A stretch of 64,000 nt of DNA from Prosthecobacter algae (GTDB taxonomy: Bacteria > Verrucomicrobiota > Verrucomicrobiia > Verrucomicrobiales > Verrucomicrobiaceae). Below, in pieces: positions 1-11,193 of this stretch. Position 1 is the stretch's first letter. Each line of letters opens with the position of its first letter. The stretch covers positions 186,001 through 250,000 of the forward strand of contig NZ_BAABIA010000004.1 in NCBI RefSeq assembly GCF_039542385.1. The letters run 5' to 3'. The notes under the pieces were generated by a model that saw only the letters and a program-made list of their open reading frames with translations, made no database searches and was not told the origin of the DNA. Made by a program: the position numbers and the translations under genes.

Positions 1-2
1 TC

Positions 3-1355
3 AGCATAGCAAAACGAAAAGGTGGAACCCGCTTGATCAAGGCCCCTCGAGTTGAGTTGAAATGCATTCAGCGGCGCCTTGCTTCATTGATTCAAGACCG
101 TGTTCGACCAAGGGCTTGTGCGCATGGCTTTGTGCGATCCAGAAGTGTTGTAACTAATGCACTCCTCCATGTTCGCCATCGCACAGTATTTAACATAGAT
201 CTAAAAGACTTCTTCCCAACAATTAATTTTGGTAGAGTGCGAGGCCTTTTTATGGCAGCTCCGTTTGGTGCCCCCGAAAAGATAGCTACTGTCATAGCCC
301 AGCTCTGTTGCCATGAAGGGGTTCTTCCTCAAGGTGCTCCTACATCACCGGTGGTTTCCAATTTGATATGCATGCGGTTAGACACTCAACTGCAAAAACT
401 GGCTAAAAATCATAGGTGTATTTTTAGCAGGTATGCCGACGATATAACATTCTCCAGGCGTAAGGGCAACATGCCTTCCGATATCGCTAGCGAAGATGCT
501 AATGGCGATTTTGTTGTGGGTAATGAACTCCGTCGAATTATAGATAGTAACGGTTTTTCAATCCATCCAGATAAAGTTCATCTCTATAGAAATACCACTC
601 GCCAATCTGTTACTGGCCTTGTGGTGAATAGACGAGTTAATGTCCCTCGCGAATTTATCAGAAATATTCGCGCAATGATTTCTGACTGGCATAAGAACGG
701 ACTGGATTCTGCAGAAAAAAGTCACCATGAGAAACACTACCGTAGAGCACTGATCGCTGGATTAAAACCACCCCTTCCGCGGATCATAGAAGGAAAATTA
801 AATTTTTTAAGAATGGTTAAAGGCATTGACGATCCTGTGCGTCGAAATTTGCAAAGACAGTTCGTGAATGTTTATCCCGAATATCAAAAGGTTATGGAAA
901 AAGAAAATAGTGAACTATCAATGCGTGATTTATTCATTTCGCACGCCTCTGAAGATAAGGATGCATTTGTGCGACCATTAGTTCAAGCGCTCGTTAAGGT
1001 GGGTGTAAGTGTTTGGTACGATGAAGCTGAAATGACTATCGGTGACAAGTTGACAAACAAGATTAATGAAGGCTTAACTAAATCAAGATATGGCTTGGTG
1101 GTTTTGTCCCCAAGCTTTTTTAGTGTAAAAAAAACATGGCCTGACAGAGAGGTGAATGCCCTGTTTGCTATGGAAGATGCCGATGGAAACTCTCGAGTTC
1201 TACCCCTTTGGTATAAGGTCGACAAAGAACAGGTATCAAAGACAAATCCTCTTTTAGCCGGACAATTGGCGTGGAAAGCAGCGGATTTTTCTGTAGACGT
1301 TCTGGCAGAGAAATTTCGAGACTTTATGAAAAATAGAAGATCTAAAGATGCTTGA
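3..1355 (+). CDS. Retron-type reverse transcriptase fused to a C-terminal TIR domain (5' partial)
   Basis: A retron reverse transcriptase makes msDNA from an adjacent structured RNA; here the likely toxic effector, a TIR domain, is on the same chain. The frame is open to the window edge and bases 15-60 encode KRKGGTRLIKAP, the usual first RT block, so the TTG at 33 is internal and the true start lies upstream. Counting from 33: retron box NALLH (42-46), catalytic Asp in FNIDLKDFF (53-61), LPQGAPTSP (98-106), YADD (134-137), and the retron VTG motif VTGLVVN (193-199). The TIR domain spans ~298-440, starting RDLFISHASEDKD, with the probable catalytic Glu373 in WPDREVNAL. TIR domains usually degrade NAD+, so anti-phage abortive infection is the expected role (inference). 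The gene is much AT-richer than the host genes and uses AT-ending codons, consistent with transfer. The ncRNA would normally lie upstream, outside the window. Confidence 0.9.
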   Translation, partial: SIAKRKGGTRLIKAPRVELKCIQRRLASLIQDRVRPRACAHGFVRSRSVVTNALLHVRHRTVFNIDLKDFFPTINFGRVRGLFMAAPFGAPEKIATVIAQLCCHEGVLPQGAPTSPVVSNLICMRLDTQLQKLAKNHRCIFSRYADDITFSRRKGNMPSDIASEDANGDFVVGNELRRIIDSNGFSIHPDKVHLYRNTTRQSVTGLVVNRRVNVPREFIRNIRAMISDWHKNGLDSAEKSHHEKHYRRALIAGLKPPLPRIIEGKLNFLRMVKGIDDPVRRNLQRQFVNVYPEYQKVMEKENSELSMRDLFISHASEDKDAFVRPLVQALVKVGVSVWYDEAEMTIGDKLTNKINEGLTKSRYGLVVLSPSFFSVKKTWPDREVNALFAMEDADGNSRVLPLWYKVDKEQVSKTNPLLAGQLAWKAADFSVDVLAEKFRDFMKNRRSKDA

Positions 1356-1372
1356 GCGATTTGGCGGCTGTT

Positions 1373-1422
1373 CAGAACCGCTAGTTCTGCGCAAATCAGC
1401 CACCCCGTGTTATAGTGGCTGA
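1373..1422 (+). terminator. Two hairpins directly after the retron gene
   Basis: Bases 1373-1389 form a 6-bp stem (CAGAAC/GTTCTG) and 1396-1422 an 8-bp stem (TCAGCCAC/GTGGCTGA) with an 11-base loop. They start 18 bases after the RT-TIR stop codon. No long T-run follows, so termination is plausible but not proven. An alternative is a structured 3' RNA belonging to the retron. Confidence 0.4.
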
Positions 1423-1474
1423 AATTCACTAGCTTTCGGCCATCAATTCGATGGTAAGGGCGGCAGAACTGTCA

Positions 1475-2515
<1,041 letters not shown>

Positions 2516-2519
<4 letters not shown>

Positions 2520-3592
2520 GAGCCAATGATGAGATACTCTTTGACGACGTTTCGTTTGGCCGCCGCATGGGTCCCAAAGTGGTATCGATGATTTTTCTCA
2601 AGTACTTCGACGGACTTCTTGTAGCGCCTCATTATCGAACAAAGAGTTGGAAGATCAGGATAAGCATTCGATGAATAGGAAAGAACTTGAATGGAATCTG
2701 AAAAATGGCGGAAAAGACGGTCAAAGGCTTCAAGCGCTGTTTGCCTGTATGAGAAAGGAGTGAAGGGTTTGACAATTTTCCGCACTTTTGTGTGCATCAT
2801 CAGCTCTTTGCCTTCCCAGTAGCAAGCCAAGCCTTCGAGGAAATGGTAACGCTTTATATAACAATTATCGTCAGCTAACGGCACATAGGGCGGATCCATG
2901 TAAACCAAATCACTGCCAGGATTCACGTGGAATACATCGCTACTGGTAACAGAATTTCGTTGGCCGTTGCTGAACACAGCCGCGTTGTAGATGGCAACCT
3001 GCTCGATAAAGTGTTCCCGAATGTTCAATTGAAGATCTCGCCTGCCGTCCTGGTAGCGAGTTGGATCACTGATCGTGAAAAGTCCGCGCGGTTGACGTTT
3101 AATTGCCGAGCGTAGCAGGGCGGCCAAGGCCATAGCGCGTTTGAATGGAGACTCCAATTGGCGAATGCCGGACCAAAGGTCGTCAAGACATGAAAGTTCT
3201 TCAGGCGTGTAGAAAATGCCCTCGTAAGTTTTCCGAATGAACTGCTCAGACTGCGAGCGGGCCTTCGCAGAAAGGAGAAGTTCAAGGTCCGGTGCATTCA
3301 GACGAGTAGCGTTGTTCGCCACCGTCGCCGATGTCAGAACTGAAGGAAACGCGAGCGTATCATTGGCTCGGACTTGCTTCCCCATAGCCTTAAGTAAATA
3401 CGACACCACCCCCGAACCAGAAAATGCGTCCGTTGCTGTTTCGAAACCGATTTCAGCAAGTGTTTCATGAATCCACGGAAGCAGCCGGAACTTGCTACCC
3501 ATGTATCGGAATCGCGGGAAATTTGCGATCTCATCAGGAAGCTTGGTTGTCTCAGAGATGAGAGACAACTGCGGTTCCGAAAATGTTTTCAT
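2516..3592 (-). CDS. DNA adenine methyltransferase, D12 class (modification subunit)
   Basis: An N6-adenine DNA methyltransferase of 358 residues that would protect host DNA from the paired endonuclease. Motifs appear in the alpha-group order: RYMGSKFRLLPW (29-40, motif X), DAFSGSGVV (55-63, SAM-binding motif I), and DPPY (233-236, catalytic motif IV). It is longer than Dam/DpnM (~270-285 residues), with extra sequence between motifs I and IV that may hold the target-recognition region. It is the first gene of the two-gene operon and is translationally coupled to the nuclease. No controller (C) protein is present. A perfect 6-bp inverted repeat sits just upstream of the start and could be a site for self-regulation. 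Composition is AT-rich relative to thiC. Confidence 0.9.
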
Positions 3593-3609
3593 GGATTTAA
3601 GGTTTTGAG

Positions 3610-3625
3610 ATGTTCATGAGAACAT
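3610..3625. promoter_or_regulatory. Inverted repeat upstream of the methyltransferase start
   Basis: ATGTTC-ATGA-GAACAT lies 18 bases upstream of the methyltransferase ATG. In R-M operons without a C protein, autoregulation by the methyltransferase or a host factor is known, and this palindrome is the only visible candidate operator. Its function is inferred from position alone. Confidence 0.3.
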
Positions 3626-3666
3626 GAATCTTTATGGGCTAAAGGCAAGTACCAAGTGAACCAGCA

Positions 3667-5730
<2,064 letters not shown>

Positions 5731-5873
5731 TCAAGGGTCAACTGTCAAGGCGGTCAAGGCGGGGGCGGAAGAGGTGAGCGGGGATTGACTTGGGTTAGTC
5801 AATCTTTTGGAGGATGGAATAGGGGTGAGATGTGCTGTGGGGCCCTGGGGGCAGGCACTGATTTTCCCTCCGA

Positions 5874-5966
5874 GCGACTCCCTTCGGCGGCATGACCCGC
5901 AATCAGGTTCGGAGGGTTTCCCGCGCTGGCGAGATCTCAGCCCCTGCAATGGGACGCCCCTGTCGT
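5874..5966 (-). promoter_or_regulatory. TPP riboswitch (THI element) of thiC
   Basis: On the minus strand the leader contains the diagnostic blocks of the thiamine pyrophosphate aptamer: ACAGGGGCG, then GGGGCTGAGATC, then CCGAACCTGATTGCGGGTC, then ATGCCGCCGAAGGGAGTCG. These match the CUGAGA and GAACCUGAU...AUGCCGGCGAAGGGA consensus closely. When TPP binds, expression of thiC should fall. The aptamer ends ~240 bases before the thiC ATG, so the expression platform is long. A 7-bp hairpin (GATTGAC/GTCAATC) at 5783-5804 is the most obvious secondary element; no U-rich terminator follows it on the thiC strand, which favours translational or Rho-dependent control (inference). Confidence 0.95.
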
Positions 5967-6101
5967 AACAAGGGAGGATATACCGGACGGGGGGAGGTTT
6001 CGTCAAAGCGTATTTCGTGGAGATGGCGGGGGATGATATTATGGAAATTCTAATTATTGCTTGAAATAAAGGTTCGTGGAGCGCAAAATACTGGGAAATT
6101 G

Positions 6102-7478
6102 ATGATGCGGCGCTCCTTTTATCTCCTTCGAGCTGGTTGGCTGGCGGGCCTATGCCTGGCTGGCGCGGCGATGACCTCGCGGGCGGACCTGATCAGCGAC
6201 TGGAATGCGCAGGCGCTGGCGGCGATCCGCACGGAGACGCAGGAGGGGCCGGAGGCGGCACGGGCGCTGGCGATGCTGAATGCGGCGATCTACAATGCGG
6301 TGGAGGGGATCGCGGGGGATCATTTTCTTTACACGACGGGCAGCTATACGGGCCCGGCGGAGACGGCGGTGAACGGGGCCTCGATGGAGGCGGCGGCGGC
6401 ATCGGCGGCGTTCACGCTGCTGCAGGGGCTGTACCCGAGCCTGACTGGGGATTTTGCGGTGCTGTATTCGGCCCAGCTGAGCGGGATGGCGGACGACCAG
6501 GCGCGGCTGGACGGGATGGACTTTGGGACGGTGGTGGCGAATGGGATTCTGAACTGGCGCACGGGGGATGGATCTGCCGGGGCTGGTAATACGGCACTGT
6601 ACATTCCGGCACCGGGGGGGACGGCGGGCCGCTGGCAGCCGACGGTGGCGAATGGGGAGGTGCTGCCGGGCTGGGGGGCGGTGACGACGTTTGGAATCGC
6701 GAGCACGGCGGGCTACACGGGGAGCCTACCGGCGACGATCGAGAGCTATATCCAGTCTGCGCAGTATGCGGCGGACTACAATCAGGTGAAGGCGCTGGGA
6801 TCCAGCAGCAGCGGTACGCGCTCGGCGGACCAGACGAATGCGGCGCTTTTCTGGGCGGCTGTGGCGGGGACGGGGACGACGGCGGGCCTGTGGAATCAGG
6901 TGGCGCAGACGGTGGCGGCGAGCGAGGGGCTGGACCTGCAGGACAGTGCGCGACTTTTTGCGGCGCTGAATGTGGCGATGGCGGATGCGGCGATCGTGAC
7001 CTGGGACACGAAATACGATGTGGACTTCTGGAGCCCGCTGCTGGCGATCGTGAACGGGGCGGCGGACGGGAATGTGGACACGCTGGGGGATGCGGCGTGG
7101 ACGGCGCTGCTGGCGGAACTGAATTCACCCGCGTATTTTTCTGAGCAGAGTGCGCTGAGCGCGGCGGCGGCGCGGGTGCTGGCGGAGTTTTTGGGCGATG
7201 ATGTGGCCTTTGTGCTGGAGAGCGATGTGGACGGGGATGGCGTGGCGGATTTCACGCGGCCGTTTGATTCCTTCAGCCAGGCGGCGGAGGAGGCGGGGAT
7301 GAGCCAGATCTGGGGCGGGGTGAGCTATGGCAGCGCCCATGCGGATGCGGCTGCGGCTGGCACGGCGGTGGGCGACTACGTGGTGGGGAATTACTTTGCG
7401 CCGGTGCCTGAGCCCTCGGGACTGATGCTGGTGCTGGTGGGCGGGGTGGCCTGGGCGATGAGGCGGCGGCGCTGCTGA
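6102..7478 (+). CDS. PEP-CTERM protein with a degenerate vanadium-haloperoxidase/PAP2 fold
   Basis: An exported protein of ~458 residues. I choose the ATG at 6102 (an open TTG lies at 6057) because MMRRSFYLLRAGWLAGL starts a normal signal peptide ending at SRA. The body aligns by eye with bacterial vanadium-dependent haloperoxidases: a helical N-terminus, then WDTKYDVDFWSPLLAI, NSPAYFSEQSALSAAAARVL, and FSQAAEEAGMSQIWGGVSY. The vanadate ligands expected in these blocks are mostly changed: the Lys is kept, but the Arg of WRP is Ser, the PSGH block reads FSEQ, and the final R...GGIH reads Q...GGVS. The C-terminus VPEPSGLMLVLVGG...RRRR is a PEP-CTERM sorting tail (VPEP, hydrophobic helix, Arg cluster), so the protein is probably trimmed and linked to the exopolysaccharide/cell envelope. 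It stands alone; no EpsH-type exosortase gene is in the window. Confidence 0.75.
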   Translation: MMRRSFYLLRAGWLAGLCLAGAAMTSRADLISDWNAQALAAIRTETQEGPEAARALAMLNAAIYNAVEGIAGDHFLYTTGSYTGPAETAVNGASMEAAAASAAFTLLQGLYPSLTGDFAVLYSAQLSGMADDQARLDGMDFGTVVANGILNWRTGDGSAGAGNTALYIPAPGGTAGRWQPTVANGEVLPGWGAVTTFGIASTAGYTGSLPATIESYIQSAQYAADYNQVKALGSSSSGTRSADQTNAALFWAAVAGTGTTAGLWNQVAQTVAASEGLDLQDSARLFAALNVAMADAAIVTWDTKYDVDFWSPLLAIVNGAADGNVDTLGDAAWTALLAELNSPAYFSEQSALSAAAARVLAEFLGDDVAFVLESDVDGDGVADFTRPFDSFSQAAEEAGMSQIWGGVSYGSAHADAAAAGTAVGDYVVGNYFAPVPEPSGLMLVLVGGVAWAMRRRRC

Positions 7479-7479
7479 A

Positions 7480-8418
7480 CTAGGCGATTTTGAAAAGCTT
7501 GCGGGCGTTTTCGAAGAGGATTTTTCGCTCGACGGTTTTGCCGGGAGCGAGCTTGCGAATCATGGCGATGGTCTGGGCGCCCTGGCAGCCGGGGCCGCGG
7601 CCAAAGTGGTCGGTGCAGTCGCTGCCGTAGAGGATTTTGTCCTGATGCCGCTGGAAGAAGGCGGTGGTGTGCGCCTCATCCCGGGTGAGGGCATTGAGAC
7701 CGGAGCCGGCGGACATGTCGGCAAACATGTTGGGGTAATCGGCGAGGTAGCGGTCGGTGAGGCCACCGGGGGTGATTTTGCCTTTGGGGTAGAGGTTTTT
7801 GGGTTCGTGGAGCTTGTCAATGTTGCCCCAGAAGGTCTGTGCGTGGCCGATGAAGGTGGTCTTCGGGTGCTTGGCGAGCATGGTGTGAAAACGCTCGTAG
7901 CCGCGGTTGTAGGTTTCGTTTTGGAAATGGAGAAGGATGGGCACCTGGTAGGCGGCGGCCAGTTCGTAGAGCTTTTGGCTGTGGGCGGAGTCGCACTGCA
8001 CGTCGAATTTTTGTTCGGCAATGATGCAGGCACCGAGCTTCAGCCATTTTTCGATTTCCGTAGGGGCGGTGTCCAGGTCGGTGACTTCATTAGCGCCCCA
8101 GAGATAGGCGCCGGGGTGGGCCTGGGCGAGCTGCATGCAGCTTTCGTTGCCCCAGCATTCGGCGGCGAGGCCGTTGGACTTGCCCTCGTGGGTGGAGGGG
8201 CGGGTCATGGGGGTGCCTGCGGGCAGGAGGATGGTGGTGGTGACACCCATGGCCCGCTGGTGCGCCAGGAGGTGCTCGTCCTTGCGCTGCCGGTAGTGGG
8301 TGTGCTGGTGGATATCCACCACGGGCTCCGGCGCGGCGGTTTCCTGGGCGAGGGCGGCGGTGGCGAGGGTGCCCAGGCTGCGGCTCAAGAAGGCACGGCG
8401 GGAGGAGGTGTGGCGCAT
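7480..8418 (-). CDS. Secreted amidohydrolase-2 family protein
   Basis: A TIM-barrel metal-dependent hydrolase of ~312 residues. The start at 8418 (MRHTSSRRAFLSRSLG) gives a Tat-like signal with SRRAF; a longer frame to 8523 runs into the upstream gene and is less likely. Metal-site elements are visible: VDIHQHTH near the N-terminus, FIGHAQ in the middle and LYGSDCTDHFG near the C-terminus. The ending VERKILFENARKLFKI is typical of the amidohydrolase-2 (PF04909-like) group. The substrate is unknown; many verrucomicrobial members act on cyclic or decarboxylatable acids, but nothing here fixes that. It follows the EamA gene by 7 bases on the same strand, so it is probably the last gene of the rpe-EamA operon. 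It ends 1 base from the stop of the convergent PEP-CTERM gene. Confidence 0.85.
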   Translation of the reverse strand: MRHTSSRRAFLSRSLGTLATAALAQETAAPEPVVDIHQHTHYRQRKDEHLLAHQRAMGVTTTILLPAGTPMTRPSTHEGKSNGLAAECWGNESCMQLAQAHPGAYLWGANEVTDLDTAPTEIEKWLKLGACIIAEQKFDVQCDSAHSQKLYELAAAYQVPILLHFQNETYNRGYERFHTMLAKHPKTTFIGHAQTFWGNIDKLHEPKNLYPKGKITPGGLTDRYLADYPNMFADMSAGSGLNALTRDEAHTTAFFQRHQDKILYGSDCTDHFGRGPGCQGAQTIAMIRKLAPGKTVERKILFENARKLFKIA

Positions 8419-8425
8419 CCTCCCA

Positions 8426-9328
8426 CTACGGGATGAAGGGGTGCTCTTTAACAGCGGGTTTGCGCTCCACCCAGCGGCTGAGCCAGGGGACGATGAGGAC
8501 GCTGCCCATGATGACGGAGGCACCGATGTAAAAGCCGCCGCTCATGTGCTCCTGCGAACCGAAGATGAGGACGGCGAGGATGATGCCATAGACGGGCTCA
8601 AGATTGTAAACGACATTCACGGTAAAGACGGACATGCGGCGAAGCACGGCCATGTAGCCTGCATAGGCCCCGACGGTGCAGACGGTGGCCAGGATGAAGA
8701 TCCACAAGCCATCCCAGGCCCCGGGGAGGGTGAGCTGGCCGGGGGTAGCCACCAGCCAGGCCAGGGCGGTGATGGCCAGGGCACCGAGCATCTGGTAATA
8801 ACCCATGACGGCGTAGTGGCTGCGTGCGACCAACTGCTTGTTCATCACGGCAAACAAGGCGGCGAGCAGGGCGGAGACGATGCCGACGGTGAAGCCTAAC
8901 CAATAACGCAACTCGACCTCGTAGATCATCCACACGGCCCCGACGATGATCGTGCCGACAAGGAGCTCCAGAGGTCTCCAGCGGCGAGTGCCATCGGCAT
9001 AGGGCTCGATGAGGCTGCACCAGAGCATGGCGGTGGGCAGGGCGGCGAGGCTGACGCTGGCGGTGGCGAGACGGGCAGAGAGGAAAAAGAGGATCCAGTG
9101 CAGGCCCAAGATGGCCCCCACGCCCACCATTTTCCAAAGGTCGGTACGGGAGATGCGGAGGTTTTGGCGGAGCCAGCGGGCCAGAAGGGCAAAGCCTGCC
9201 GAGGCGATGGCCGTGCGCCAGAGAACGACCTCGATGGGCGGCAGCGTGATGAGCTTGCCCAGGATGGCGGTAAAGCCCCAGGCGAGGATCACCAAATGCA
9301 AAAGCAGGTAGTCACGCACGCGGGGCAA
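8426..9328 (-). CDS. EamA/DMT-family transporter
   Basis: A 300-residue inner-membrane protein with about ten hydrophobic segments arranged as two EamA repeats, typical of drug/metabolite exporters (RhaT/YdcZ-type). The first repeat begins DYLLLHLVILAWGFTAILGK; the second ends with the usual short helix pair and a basic tail. The start is TTG at 9328 (a GTG three codons later is possible). It lies 11 bases after the rpe stop codon and 7 bases before the amidohydrolase start on the same strand, so the three genes look co-transcribed. The substrate cannot be inferred. Confidence 0.88.
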   Translation of the reverse strand: MPRVRDYLLLHLVILAWGFTAILGKLITLPPIEVVLWRTAIASAGFALLARWLRQNLRISRTDLWKMVGVGAILGLHWILFFLSARLATASVSLAALPTAMLWCSLIEPYADGTRRWRPLELLVGTIIVGAVWMIYEVELRYWLGFTVGIVSALLAALFAVMNKQLVARSHYAVMGYYQMLGALAITALAWLVATPGQLTLPGAWDGLWIFILATVCTVGAYAGYMAVLRRMSVFTVNVVYNLEPVYGIILAVLIFGSQEHMSGGFYIGASVIMGSVLIVPWLSRWVERKPAVKEHPFIP

Positions 9329-9339
9329 AAGGTGGAGGA

Positions 9340-10014
9340 TCAGGCCACGCAGGCTTTCAGCTCTGCCATGGCGGCGGCGGTGTCTGAGGGGCCGTAGAAG
9401 GAGGTGCCGCAGACGAAGAGATTGGCTCCGTGGGCCTTGGCGATGGGGGCGGTGTGGGTGTAGATGCCACCATCCACCTCGAGGTGGTACTTCAGGCCGT
9501 GGGCATCGCGGTAATCGCGGGCGGCGGCCAGCTTGGGCATGGTTTCCTTTTCCATGAAGGGCTGCCCGCCGAAGCCGGGGACCACGGTCATGACGAGGAG
9601 GAGGTCAATGTCATTGACGTAGGGGAGGGCGGCCTCAAAGGGGGTGTCTGGGTGCAGGGCGATGCCAGCCTGCTTGCCCGCAGCACGGATGTGACGCAGG
9701 GTCTCGAGGACGGAGCTGTCATATCGGGCCTCGACATGGATGGTGATGTTGTCGGCCCCGGCATGGATGAAGCGGTCCACATAATGGTCGGGACGATGGA
9801 TCATGAGATGCACGTCCAGGAACATGGAGGTGCACTTGCGCACGGTCTGCACCATCTGGGGGCCGAAGGAGATATTGTCCACAAAGGCACCGTCCATGAC
9901 ATCCAGGTGCAGCCACTGCACGCCGACATCCTCGGCACGTTTCACTTCAGCAGCGACACGGGACCAGTCGGCAGCAAGGAGGGAAGGCAGGATGAGCGGT
10001 GTTTCGTGGGTCAT
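9340..10014 (-). CDS. rpe: Ribulose-phosphate 3-epimerase
   Basis: Interconverts ribulose 5-phosphate and xylulose 5-phosphate in the pentose phosphate pathway. The 224-residue length is standard. The TIM-barrel landmarks are all present: PSLLAADWSRVAAEV at the N-terminus, HLDVMDGAFVDNISFGP (metal ligands and catalytic Asp), DVHLMI, HVEARYD, VPGFGGQPFM, and EVDGGI followed by ANLFVCGTS (phosphate binding). It is the first gene of a three-gene minus-strand run with the EamA transporter and the amidohydrolase. It is divergent from the TraB/GumN gene, with 62 bases between the starts. Confidence 0.97.
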   Translation of the reverse strand: MTHETPLILPSLLAADWSRVAAEVKRAEDVGVQWLHLDVMDGAFVDNISFGPQMVQTVRKCTSMFLDVHLMIHRPDHYVDRFIHAGADNITIHVEARYDSSVLETLRHIRAAGKQAGIALHPDTPFEAALPYVNDIDLLLVMTVVPGFGGQPFMEKETMPKLAAARDYRDAHGLKYHLEVDGGIYTHTAPIAKAHGANLFVCGTSFYGPSDTAAAMAELKACVA

Positions 10015-10076
10015 GGGAAATCTGGTGACTGGGTAGAAGTTCCAGGGCAGGGGAGCAACAGGGAAGTGATGAAAAG

Positions 10077-11108
10077 GTGAACTGGGACCGCAACCGCTGG
10101 CCAGCCGGGAGGAGGGTGAAGTCGCCGCACATCCGGGTTGCCTTTCGGGTGCGGGCGGTGTTTGAGTCCCCTGTGTTTTCCATCCGCCACACGCTTGGCC
10201 TAGCCCTTTTACTCCTTCTCACGGCCTGTCGTGTGTCCGACCACCGTACTCCCGATACGCCGGTTTCTGCCGCCGATCCTGCGGGCAGTGTGTGGGTGGT
10301 GGATGCGCCGAAAACGGGAGGCCGGGTGTTTCTTTGCGGAACGATCCATATTCTGCGGGAGGACGACTACCCGCTCTCCCCGGCCTATGAGGCGGCCTAT
10401 GCGAATACGGACCGGGTGGTGTTCGAATTGCCGCCGGGTGCGGGAGAGGACAGTGCCATGACCACGCGGATGCGGGAGTTGGGGCAGTACCCAGCAGATG
10501 GATCGCTGGAGTCGAGCGTGAAGCCGGAAACCTGGGATGCGGTGAAAAAATGGGCGGCCAGCCGGGGTATCGAAGCCTCTTCACTCAACCGTTTTAGGCC
10601 TTGGTTTGTGGCCTTGCTGATCACCTCCTCCGAATACGCGGCCCTGGGGGCGAAACCGCAGTGGGGGGTGGACAACCATTTTGAAGCCCGGACGAAACGG
10701 GATGGGAAACCGGCCTCGGGCCTGGAGACGGTGGAGTTTCAGCTCCAGCTCTTTGCGGGGCTGACGCCTGATCAACAGCAGGAAATGCTGGAGCAGACAC
10801 TGGGCGAGGTGAGCACGCTGCCGCAGGAGTATGCGAGCATGATCGAATCCTGGAAACACGGACGCTTGGATGAGTTGGGTGAAATGCTGTTCCGGGAGCA
10901 GGCGAAGTTTCCTGACCTGATGGACCTTTTCCTTTTCAACCGAAACCAGGCCTGGATGGGGCGGCTGGAGGAAATGCTGCAAAAGGGGGAGAAGGTAATG
11001 CTGCTGGTGGGCACGGGGCATTTCGCGGCTGAAAAGGGGCTGATCGAACTGCTGAAGGCCCGTGGCTACAAGGTGCGCCATTACAGCGAAGCGAAAGGGG
11101 ACCTGTAA
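10077..11108 (+). CDS. TraB/GumN-family lipoprotein
   Basis: A cell-envelope protein of the TraB/GumN superfamily, related to Tiki-type metalloproteases. Landmarks: GGRVFLCGTIHILREDDYPLSP (GTxH motif), VVFELPPG, GVDNHFEARTKRDGKPASGLET, and a C-terminal VMLLVGTGHFAAEKGLIELLKARGYKV (second GxxH). The frame opens with GTG at 10077, but the lipoprotein signal GLALLLLLTAC begins ~33 codons later, so a GTG at 10149, 10158 or 10173 is a better true start. Cys51 (counted from 10077) is the predicted lipidated residue. Divergent from rpe; nothing nearby indicates a partner. Confidence 0.85.
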   Translation: MNWDRNRWPAGRRVKSPHIRVAFRVRAVFESPVFSIRHTLGLALLLLLTACRVSDHRTPDTPVSAADPAGSVWVVDAPKTGGRVFLCGTIHILREDDYPLSPAYEAAYANTDRVVFELPPGAGEDSAMTTRMRELGQYPADGSLESSVKPETWDAVKKWAASRGIEASSLNRFRPWFVALLITSSEYAALGAKPQWGVDNHFEARTKRDGKPASGLETVEFQLQLFAGLTPDQQQEMLEQTLGEVSTLPQEYASMIESWKHGRLDELGEMLFREQAKFPDLMDLFLFNRNQAWMGRLEEMLQKGEKVMLLVGTGHFAAEKGLIELLKARGYKVRHYSEAKGDL

Positions 11109-11193
11109 GCGGGCCGGGCTTTTGGCCTTCGTCGGTCAGTCCTGGTTGCAAAGGGAGAGTCTTTGTCGGACAGTATGGCTATTCTAACCATCC

